In this document: positions 1-5,747 of the stretch, in pieces | Layout: every line of letters starts with the position of its first letter | Position numbering within the stretch: position 1 is the stretch's first letter | DNA from: JAWLGW01 sp964569055 | Lineage (GTDB): Bacteria > Planctomycetota > J058 | Reading direction: 5' to 3' | DNA length: 5,949 nt | NCBI GenBank assembly: GCA_964569055.1 | Contig: CAZMSZ010000438.1 | Location: forward strand, 1 to 5,949 | The notes under the pieces: generated by a model | Databases searched by the model: none | Told to the model about the DNA's origin: nothing | Seen by the model: the letters and a program-made list of their open reading frames with translations, nothing else | Made by a program: the position numbers and the translations under genes

Positions 1-2299
1 TGGCCGGGAAGGTGGCGCTCGCGCCGCTCGCGGGCGGCGTGATCGTGATCGTGACCCCGGCGAGGGGGGTCCCCCCCGCGTCGTCGACCCGCAGCACGAT
101 CGCCTGCGCGAACGCCGCCCCGACCTCGGCGCTCTGGCCTCCGCCGCTCACGAGCACGATCGCGGCCGGCGTGGCCGGCGGCGCCAGGTTCGTGAGCTCG
201 AACGAGCCCGTGACGCTCCCGGCGCTCACGTTCACGGTGTAGGGGCCCCCCGCCACCGCGTTCGCGGTCGGCGAGAGGGACGCCAGGCCGTTCACGTCCG
301 TTTGGACCGTCGCCGGGAAGGTGGCGCTCGCGCCGCTCGCGGGCGGTGTGATCGTGATCGTGACGCCCTCGAGGGGGTTCCCGCCCGCGTCGTCGGCCCG
401 CAGCACGACCGGCTGGGCGAACGCCGTCCCGACCTCGGCGCTCTGGCCGCCGCCGCTCACGAGCGCGATCGCGGCCGGCGGCGGGGCCGTGTTCGTGAGC
501 TGGAACACACCCGCCCCCGTCCCGGACGTGACGTTGACCGTGTACGGGCCTCCGACCGTGGCGTTCGCCGTGGCGGTCACCTGGGCCGTCCCGGATGCGC
601 CGGTGGTGGGGGTCAGCGAGGAGATGACCGCGGTGGCGCCGGAGGCCGGCGGAGCGATCGTGAGCGGCGCCCCGGCGAGGGCGTTCCCGTTCGCGTCGTC
701 GGCCCGCAGGACGATCGGGTCCGCGAAGGCCGCGCTCACCAGCGCCGACTGTCCTCCGCCGGACTGGGCCACGATCGCGTCGACCTGCGCCTCGAACGCG
801 CCCACGTCCGTGAAGCCGCTGCGGCGGGCCAGGCCGCGCTGGTCGACGCCGCCCGGCCCGGCGGGCGGGGCGTTCACCTGGACCGTCGCGTCGGCGGCGT
901 TGACCGCGGGGCTGCCGAACAGGAGCGAGAGCGTCTGGGTCGGGCCGCCGTTCGCCGCCAGGACGAGGGCCACCAGCGGGTCGGCGGTCGAGACCGTCGG
1001 CACGGGCGAGAAGCCCGTCTGGCTCGTGATCACGTTCCCGCCGCCCGAGTCGCTGATCGTCCCGCCGGCGTTCGTCGTGCCCTCGAGCGCCGTGGTCGCG
1101 CTCTCGATGATGGTGTTGCGGATCGAGACCGTCGCGGTGGCGCCGTCTCCCACCACGCCCACCCCGCCAGCCGTCGTCGTGGCTCCGCTCCGCGCGATCG
1201 TGCAGTGCATGAGCGCGAGCGACCCGTTGCGCTGGAAGATCGCGCCGCCCCGGCCCTCACCGAGGTTCATGGCCGAGCTCCCCCCCGTGGCCGAGCAGAA
1301 CGCGAACGTGCAGTTCGTCGCCTCGAGCGCGCCGCCGTTCAGGAACACGCCGCCCCCGAGGCCCGCGCCGCCGCCGCCGTTTCCGCCCATTCCGCCCGCG
1401 CCGGCGAACAGGCCGCCGGCGCCGCCGGGACCGGTGCTGGACCCGCCGCCGCCGCCGCCGAGGCCGCCCGCCCCGCCGCCGGCGAATCCGCCGCCGCCCC
1501 CGCCGCCCCCGACGCCGCCGGCGGCGCCGGCCGCGCCGCCGCCGCCGTCGTCACCGCCGCCGCCGCCGCCGCCGCCAGGTCCCGTCGCGGCCGAGGGACT
1601 CGGGGCTCCCCCCGTTCCCGGGTTCGGGTCGCCGCCGCTCCCGCCGTTGGCGCCCGCGGCGCCGGCCCCGTCCGAGCCCAGCCCGCCGCCGCCTCCCGAG
1701 GAGTTGCCGAACCCCAAGGGGCTCATCATGCCGCCGCCGCCGCCGAACGCCACGCACTCGGTCACGAGGCAGCCGACCATCCGCACGGTGGCGCCGTCCA
1801 CGTAGATCGCCCCTCCGAGGCCCGCACCGCCGCCGCCGCCACCGCCGGTCTCCGCGTCGCCGCCGTGTCCGCCCGCGGCGCGTCCTCCGCTCAGGGTCAG
1901 GTTCACCAGCTCGAGCACGGTCGTGGCGCCGCTCACCACGAAGATCCGGCGCGCGTCGTTCCCGCTGATCACGAGCCCGGGGGCCGCGCTCCCGTCGATC
2001 GTGATCGTGCGGCCCCCATCGAGCACGAGCGCGGTGCTCCCGACCGGGATCGCCGCCCCCGCGCCGGTCGTGCGCGCGTCCGTCGAGGCGAGCGTGATCG
2101 TCATTCCGGCGAGCGTCGGGTCGAACACGATCGTGTCGCCGCTCGCGGCCGCGTCGAGCACCGTCCGGAGCTCGCCGGGGTTTCCGGTGTCCTCGGAGCT
2201 CAGCACGGTCAGTTCGGCCGCGAGCGCCGGTCGCCCGCTCCACAGCAAGGTGAGCCCCGCGGCCACGGCCGCGAGGAACGCGCTAGATCTCGCTCGCAT
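1..2299 (-). CDS. Secreted beta-helix / Ig-like repeat surface protein, copy 1 (3' end beyond window)
   Basis: Read from ATG at 2299-2297, preceded by a GGGGGGA ribosome site with a 6-nt spacer, the frame stays open for 766 codons to the window edge. Residues 1-28 form a Sec signal peptide: Arg at 2 and 4, hydrophobic core AFLAAVAAGLTLLW, likely cleavage after ALA. Residues 29-70 carry the LTVLSSEDTG...GELRTVLDAA...GDTIVFDP pattern that typically opens right-handed beta-helix proteins. Beta-helix rungs follow, interrupted at 186-317 by a Gly-rich insertion. NGGPTQT, a DQRG element and DVGAFE (about 438-505) match a choice-of-anchor-Q-like domain. Ig-like repeats begin near 506, and the window ends inside the third. 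No catalytic motif is visible, so an adhesive or structural surface role is inferred. From codon 42 onward it is identical to copy 2, but copy 1 has no frameshift. Whether it ends with the sorting tag cannot be seen. The domain class is fairly sure; the exact function is unknown. Confidence 0.87.
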   Translation of the reverse strand, partial: MRARSSAFLAAVAAGLTLLWSGRPALAAELTVLSSEDTGNPGELRTVLDAAASGDTIVFDPTLAGMTITLASTDARTTGAGAAIPVGSTALVLDGGRTITIDGSAAPGLVISGNDARRIFVVSGATTVLELVNLTLSGGRAAGGHGGDAETGGGGGGGAGLGGAIYVDGATVRMVGCLVTECVAFGGGGGMMSPLGFGNSSGGGGGLGSDGAGAAGANGGSGGDPNPGTGGAPSPSAATGPGGGGGGGGDDGGGGAAGAAGGVGGGGGGGGFAGGGAGGLGGGGGGSSTGPGGAGGLFAGAGGMGGNGGGGAGLGGGVFLNGGALEATNCTFAFCSATGGSSAMNLGEGRGGAIFQRNGSLALMHCTIARSGATTTAGGVGVVGDGATATVSIRNTIIESATTALEGTTNAGGTISDSGGGNVITSQTGFSPVPTVSTADPLVALVLAANGGPTQTLSLLFGSPAVNAADATVQVNAPPAGPGGVDQRGLARRSGFTDVGAFEAQVDAIVAQSGGGQSALVSAAFADPIVLRADDANGNALAGAPLTIAPPASGATAVISSLTPTTGASGTAQVTATANATVGGPYTVNVTSGTGAGVFQLTNTAPPPAAIALVSGGGQSAEVGTAFAQPVVLRADDAGGNPLEGVTITITPPASGASATFPATVQTDVNGLASLSPTANAVAGGPYTVNVSAGSVTGSFELTNLAPPATPAAIVLVSGGGQSAEVGAAFAQAIVLRVDDAGGTPLAGVTITITPPASGASATFPA
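188..784 (-). repeat. Tandem Ig-like repeats 1-2 of copy 1
   Basis: Same units as in copy 2, at 784-491 and 478-188. A third unit starts at 166 and is cut by the window edge. Plus-strand positions 12 and 321 begin matching stretches, showing the 309-bp period. Confidence 0.8.
1349..1744 (-). repeat. Gly-rich low-complexity segment in copy 1
   Basis: Same sequence and same place in the protein (residues 186-317) as 4580-4975. It includes an uninterrupted CCG run at 1554-1576 matching 4785-4807 in the other copy. Confidence 0.85.
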
Positions 2300-2325
2300 C
2301 GAGCTTCCCCCCGGTTGCTCTCAGA

Positions 2326-2340
2326 GCCCCCGTAGGGGGC
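2326..2340 (-). promoter_or_regulatory. Small hairpin in the 5' leader of copy 1
   Basis: GCCCCC, a 3-nt loop and GGGGGC form a perfect 6-bp stem between the promoter block and the ribosome site. It is absent from the copy 2 leader, which is 10 nt shorter. It has no T-run, so it is not a classical terminator, and a role in leader folding is only possible. Confidence 0.35.
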
Positions 2341-2346
2341 CCGTAG

Positions 2347-2373
2347 GGTATAGAGAGCCTCGAGCGCGCGCGC
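2347..2373 (-). promoter_or_regulatory. Putative promoter block upstream of copy 1 (27-bp element)
   Basis: A 27-bp stretch ending in CTCTCTATACC on the minus strand is identical to 5567-5593 upstream of copy 2, although the flanks have diverged. TATACC, 48 nt before the start codon, could serve as a -10 box (4 of 6 to consensus). No good -35 box is seen 17 bp upstream. Conservation amid diverged sequence is the main evidence. Confidence 0.5.
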
Positions 2374-2384
2374 CAGTGCGACGG

Positions 2385-2583
2385 CGGGTGGAGACGCGTT
2401 CGACCTGGCCGCCCACCACGGCCTCGGTCACCACCGCGTGGTGAGCCGCACCGGGAGCGTCGACCAGGTGCGCGTGAGCGGATCGAACCGCTCGACCGTG
2501 TCGAGCGGAGCCCCGCTGGCGAGGCCCGCGCCGCCGACCAGCAGGACCTCGCCCGAGGCGAGCCGGACGGGGGTGGGGCTGGC
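2385..2583 (-). pseudogene. Kelch-repeat gene remnant (truncated and frameshifted)
   Basis: One frame gives PVRLASGEVLLVGG, then LDTVERFDPLTRTWSTLP, ending at a TGA at 2430-2428. This is a textbook bacterial Kelch beta-propeller blade: Gly-Gly after the hydrophobic strand, a Phe-Asp-Pro element and a Trp spaced after it. A single-base shift near 2440-2450 continues the expected pattern in a neighbouring frame as AAHHAVVTE, then AVVGGQVERV, matching the start of the next blade. No start codon, ribosome site or further blades are visible, so only about 1.3 blades of a normally multi-blade protein remain. It lies between the hairpin after copy 2 and the promoter of copy 1, and its 3' side runs into sequence shared with the upstream region of copy 2. 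It is probably a relic cut by the rearrangement that placed the two copies side by side. Confidence 0.6.
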
Positions 2584-2621
2584 GGCAGCTCCGTCGCACC
2601 GCCGGCTTCTTCGCGACCCGA

Positions 2622-2647
2622 CCCGGGGCGGCTCGCGCCGCCCCGGG
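2622..2647 (-). terminator. Strong GC hairpin after the sorting-tag stop
   Basis: A perfect 11-bp stem (CCCGGGGCGGC pairing with its complement) with a 4-nt loop lies 12 bp after the TAG at 2662-2660. Its place at the end of the copy 2 reading frame fits a transcription terminator. No T-tract follows, so it would be an atypical GC-only type. It also supports 2660 as the true end of the gene rather than 2789. Confidence 0.5.
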
Positions 2648-2659
2648 CGGTCGTCCGGG

Positions 2660-2788
2660 CTACGCCGTTCGCCGCGCGCGGCCGAGGGCGAGCAGCAGCG
2701 CGAGGAGCAGCGCGACCGGCACGAGGCGGGTCGGCGGGGCCGACCCAGGGGCGATCGCGCAGCCACTGACCGTGAACGTGGACGACCT
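2660..2788 (-). other. Orphaned MYXO-CTERM-like C-terminal sorting tag, in frame after the TAG of copy 2
   Basis: Directly after the TAG at 2791-2789 the same frame stays open for 42 codons to TAG at 2662-2660. It reads RSSTFTVSGCAIAPG, a Pro/Ser linker, the hydrophobic stretch VPVALLLALLLALG and RARRTA at the very end. A Gly-Cys pair, a short linker, one membrane helix and an Arg cluster at the C-terminus is the architecture of MYXO-CTERM-type tags, which are known as rhombosortase- or myxosortase-like protease/anchor signals on secreted proteins. There is no start codon or ribosome site of its own, and its frame matches the preceding Ig-repeat gene. I infer that it is the natural C-terminus of that protein family, separated in this copy by one amber codon through mutation, sequence error or, less likely, readthrough. 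The exact CTERM subfamily is uncertain. Confidence 0.68.
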
Positions 2789-5529
2789 CTACACGCTGAG
2801 GTGGACGAGCGCGCGGTCCGGGACCCCGACGACGGAAGCGAACAGTCTGATGAGCTGGTCGTTGTCCGTTTTCCGCGTTGCCTCGACGACGAACGCGACC
2901 TGTCCGATCGCGTCCGTGCTCGCGCTCGGCGGGGAGATCGTCACCAGTGGGCTCGAGGTCGAGAGCGTGACCGTGACGTTGGGGACCAGGTTCCCGTGAG
3001 CGTCGTGCACCGCGATGATGATCGGGCCCGGGAACCTCGCGGGCCCCCGCACGCGCTGGTTGCCGCCGCTCACGAGCACGATCCTGGCCGGCGCACCCGC
3101 CGTGTTCGTGAGCTCGAACGCGCCGGTGACGCTCCCGGCGCTGGCGCTCACGTTCACGGTGTAGGGTCCCCCCACCACCGCGTTCGCCGTCGGCGTGAGC
3201 GACGCCAGGCCGTTCACGTCCGTCTGGACCGTGGCCGGGAAGGTGGCGCTCGCGCCGCTCGCGGGCGGCGTGATCGTGATCGTGACCCCGGCGAGGGGGG
3301 TCCCCCCCGCGTCGTCGACCCGCAGCACGATCGCCTGCGCGAACGCCGCCCCGACCTCGGCGCTCTGGCCTCCGCCGCTCACGAGCACGATCGCGGCCGG
3401 CGTGGCCGGCGGCGCCAGGTTCGTGAGCTCGAACGAGCCCGTGACGCTCCCGGCGCTCACGTTCACGGTGTAGGGGCCCCCCGCCACCGCGTTCGCGGTC
3501 GGCGAGAGGGACGCCAGGCCGTTCACGTCCGTTTGGACCGTCGCCGGGAAGGTGGCGCTCGCGCCGCTCGCGGGCGGTGTGATCGTGATCGTGACGCCCT
3601 CGAGGGGGTTCCCGCCCGCGTCGTCGGCCCGCAGCACGACCGGCTGGGCGAACGCCGTCCCGACCTCGGCGCTCTGGCCGCCGCCGCTCACGAGCGCGAT
3701 CGCGGCCGGCGGCGGGGCCGTGTTCGTGAGCTGGAACACACCCGCCCCCGTCCCGGACGTGACGTTGACCGTGTACGGGCCTCCGACCGTGGCGTTCGCC
3801 GTGGCGGTCACCTGGGCCGTCCCGGATGCGCCGGTGGTGGGGGTCAGCGAGGAGATGACCGCGGTGGCGCCGGAGGCCGGCGGAGCGATCGTGAGCGGCG
3901 CCCCGGCGAGGGCGTTCCCGTTCGCGTCGTCGGCCCGCAGGACGATCGGGTCCGCGAAGGCCGCGCTCACCAGCGCCGACTGTCCTCCGCCGGACTGGGC
4001 CACGATCGCGTCGACCTGCGCCTCGAACGCGCCCACGTCCGTGAAGCCGCTGCGGCGGGCCAGGCCGCGCTGGTCGACGCCGCCCGGCCCGGCGGGCGGG
4101 GCGTTCACCTGGACCGTCGCGTCGGCGGCGTTGACCGCGGGGCTGCCGAACAGGAGCGAGAGCGTCTGGGTCGGGCCGCCGTTCGCCGCCAGGACGAGGG
4201 CCACCAGCGGGTCGGCGGTCGAGACCGTCGGCACGGGCGAGAAGCCCGTCTGGCTCGTGATCACGTTCCCGCCGCCCGAGTCGCTGATCGTCCCGCCGGC
4301 GTTCGTCGTGCCCTCGAGCGCCGTGGTCGCGCTCTCGATGATGGTGTTGCGGATCGAGACCGTCGCGGTGGCGCCGTCTCCCACCACGCCCACCCCGCCA
4401 GCCGTCGTCGTGGCTCCGCTCCGCGCGATCGTGCAGTGCATGAGCGCGAGCGACCCGTTGCGCTGGAAGATCGCGCCGCCCCGGCCCTCACCGAGGTTCA
4501 TGGCCGAGCTCCCCCCCGTGGCCGAGCAGAACGCGAACGTGCAGTTCGTCGCCTCGAGCGCGCCGCCGTTCAGGAACACGCCGCCCCCGAGGCCCGCGCC
4601 GCCGCCGCCGTTTCCGCCCATTCCGCCCGCGCCGGCGAACAGGCCGCCGGCGCCGCCGGGACCGGTGCTGGACCCGCCGCCGCCGCCGCCGAGGCCGCCC
4701 GCCCCGCCGCCGGCGAATCCGCCGCCGCCCCCGCCGCCCCCGACGCCGCCGGCGGCGCCGGCCGCGCCGCCGCCGCCGTCGTCACCGCCGCCGCCGCCGC
4801 CGCCGCCAGGTCCCGTCGCGGCCGAGGGACTCGGGGCTCCCCCCGTTCCCGGGTTCGGGTCGCCGCCGCTCCCGCCGTTGGCGCCCGCGGCGCCGGCCCC
4901 GTCCGAGCCCAGCCCGCCGCCGCCTCCCGAGGAGTTGCCGAACCCCAAGGGGCTCATCATGCCGCCGCCGCCGCCGAACGCCACGCACTCGGTCACGAGG
5001 CAGCCGACCATCCGCACGGTGGCGCCGTCCACGTAGATCGCCCCTCCGAGGCCCGCACCGCCGCCGCCGCCACCGCCGGTCTCCGCGTCGCCGCCGTGTC
5101 CGCCCGCGGCGCGTCCTCCGCTCAGGGTCAGGTTCACCAGCTCGAGCACGGTCGTGGCGCCGCTCACCACGAAGATCCGGCGCGCGTCGTTCCCGCTGAT
5201 CACGAGCCCGGGGGCCGCGCTCCCGTCGATCGTGATCGTGCGGCCCCCATCGAGCACGAGCGCGGTGCTCCCGACCGGGATCGCCGCCCCCGCGCCGGTC
5301 GTGCGCGCGTCCGTCGAGGCGAGCGTGATCGTCATTCCGGCGAGCGTCGGGTCGAACACGATCGTGTCGCCGCTCGCGGCCGCGTCGAGCACCGTCCGGA
5401 GCTCGCCGAGCCTCCCGTGTCGCCGAGGCTCGTGACGGTCAGAGCGTCGGCCAGCGCCGGTCGCCCGCTCCCCATGACGGCGAGCCCCGCGGCCACGGCC
5501 GCCAGGAACGCGCTGGATCCTCCTCGCAT
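2789..5529 (-). CDS. Secreted beta-helix / Ig-like repeat surface protein, copy 2 (frameshifted after signal peptide)
   Basis: ATG at 5529-5527 has a GGGGA ribosome site and 6-nt spacer as in copy 1. The first about 41 codons give a signal peptide (core AFLAAVAAGLAVMGS, likely cleavage ALA|DA) and ALTVTSLGDTGG. One base is then missing near 5409, and the rest is read in another frame, open from 5392 to TAG at 2791-2789. Restoring one base gives 913 residues: beta-helix from about 47, Gly-rich insertion 186-317, further rungs with Cys-x4-Cys pairs (CLVTEC, CTFAFC), choice-of-anchor-Q-like part 438-505 (NGGPTQT, DQRG, DVGAFE), then four Ig-like Big_1/invasin-type repeats at about 506-603, 608-704, 712-809 and 814-913. 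Repeats 1-3 carry an SGGGQSA start, GGPYTVNV and a final LTN; repeat 4 is divergent. As written, the signal peptide is cut off from the body, so the copy is either a pseudogene or carries a sequence error. A downstream GTG at 5392 would give an 867-residue product without signal peptide. The body is otherwise free of lesions. Role as surface adhesin or structural protein is inferred. Confidence 0.83.
3104..4015 (-). repeat. Tandem Ig-like (Big_1/invasin-type) repeats 1-3 of copy 2
   Basis: Three consecutive units of about 98 residues: 4015-3722, 3709-3419 and 3397-3104. Each has a V-S-GGGQSA-type start, a strand with R-(A/V)-DDA-(N/G)-G, an ITPPASGA-like middle, GGPYTVNV, and a final LTN. Units 2 and 3 are close at DNA level with a 309-bp spacing, and unit 1 is more diverged. 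A fourth divergent unit (3091-2792) ends the open frame. Short Pro/Ala linkers join them. Family assignment rests on pattern, not on a search. Confidence 0.8.
3232..5408. repeat. Long perfect direct repeat, copy B
   Basis: Partner of 1-2177. Here the sequence continues below 3232 with the rest of Ig-like repeat 3, all of repeat 4 and the gene end. At the upper boundary (5408/5409) it changes to the diverged 5' end of copy 2, and the one-base loss that breaks the frame lies at this boundary. Confidence 0.95.
4580..4975 (-). repeat. Gly-rich low-complexity segment in copy 2
   Basis: Encodes residues 186-317, a run of 132 residues of which I count 76 Gly, as GGGGG blocks broken by Ala, Ser, Pro, Asp, Asn or Leu. 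It sits between two beta-helix rungs, one ending CLVTECVAFG and the next beginning GGGVFLNGGALEATNC. At DNA level it is dominated by CCG/GCC triplets on the plus strand. The identical segment in copy 1 is at 1349-1744. Confidence 0.85.
5407..5412 (-). other. Frameshift site in copy 2 at the repeat boundary
   Basis: On the minus strand copy 1 reads GAC ACC GGA AAC CCC GGC GAG CTC while copy 2 reads GAC ACG GGA GGC TC GGC GAG CTC. One base is missing between GGC and GGC. Restoring it would give DTGGSGELR, parallel to DTGNPGELR in copy 1. It may be a real deletion, an imprecise recombination joint, or a sequencing or assembly error. Confidence 0.85.
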
Positions 5530-5566
5530 CGAGCTTCCCCGTTTCGCCCCGACCTTCCCGTAGGGC

Positions 5567-5593
5567 GGTATAGAGAGCCTCGAGCGCGCGCGC
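5567..5593 (-). promoter_or_regulatory. Putative promoter block upstream of copy 2 (27-bp element)
   Basis: Same 27 bp as 2347-2373, here 38 nt from the start codon. In both copies CGTAGGG (plus strand) lies directly on the gene side of the block. The part CTCTCTATACC is the most AT-containing segment of the neighbourhood and a plausible -10 region. Confidence 0.5.
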
Positions 5594-5728
5594 TACGTGC
5601 GATATCGGGCGGAACCTCGTTCGTGCCTGCTCTCCAGGACGATCGCTGGCCGCGGCTCGAGGAGCCTCGAGCGCGAGGCGTGGCGCCGCGCCGAGTGGAG
5701 CGCGTGCGGCCGCCGCGGTGACCGCGCG
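5594..5728. other. Intergenic region between aspS and copy 2 promoter
   Basis: No credible gene here. It contains a second inverted repeat at 5655-5672 (GCTCGAGG / CCTCGAGC) that includes most of a 13-bp stretch, AGCCTCGAGCGCG (5663-5675). That stretch also occurs inside the promoter blocks at 5576-5588 and 2356-2368. Confidence 0.4.
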
Positions 5729-5747
5729 GGCTCGCGAGCCGCGAGCC
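5729..5747 (-). terminator. GC hairpin abutting the aspS stop codon
   Basis: GGCTCGCG, a 3-nt loop and CGCGAGCC form an 8-bp stem immediately after the TGA at 5750-5748. There is no following T-run. It could terminate aspS or simply protect the mRNA 3' end. Confidence 0.35.

Larger units (their letters stand above)
1..2177. repeat. Long perfect direct repeat, copy A
   Basis: By manual comparison 1-2177 matches 3232-5408 with no difference found, at a constant offset of 3231. It covers the body of the surface-protein gene from codon 42 into the third Ig-like repeat and may extend past the window start. Identity stops sharply at 2177/2178, where copy A reads G and copy B reads A, followed by scattered differences. 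Confidence 0.95.

Noticed and set aside
321..1805. Two identical 494-codon plus-strand frames (also 3552-5036) with long Pro runs, looking like a proline-rich protein
   Set aside because: The Pro runs are the complement of the Gly-rich segment (GGC read as GCC/CCG). The minus-strand frame has a signal peptide, recognisable domains and a ribosome site, and this one has none.
1551..2243. 230-codon minus-strand Arg-rich frame
   Set aside because: It overlaps the real gene in another frame on the same strand. It is low-complexity Arg-rich with no family signature.
2428..2766. 112-codon minus-strand frame taken as one gene
   Set aside because: Its first half is an out-of-frame reading of the sorting tag and hairpin. 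Only the final part (from about 2583) has the Kelch pattern, so it is reported as a remnant instead.
3060..4015. Regular repeats considered as a CRISPR array
   Set aside because: Units of about 300 bp with diverged sequence encode protein domains. There are no short repeats with unique spacers.
3232..5408. Repeat considered as a transposon or insertion sequence
   Set aside because: No transposase, terminal inverted repeats or target duplication are visible, and the repeat ends inside coding sequence.
2438..5563. 1041-codon open frame on the plus strand, Arg/Ala/Gly-rich
   Set aside because: It is antisense to the surface-protein gene. Its composition is what GC-rich coding sequence gives on the other strand, with no domain, ribosome site or hydrophobic pattern. 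Its counterpart at 302-2335 is the same shadow in the other repeat copy.
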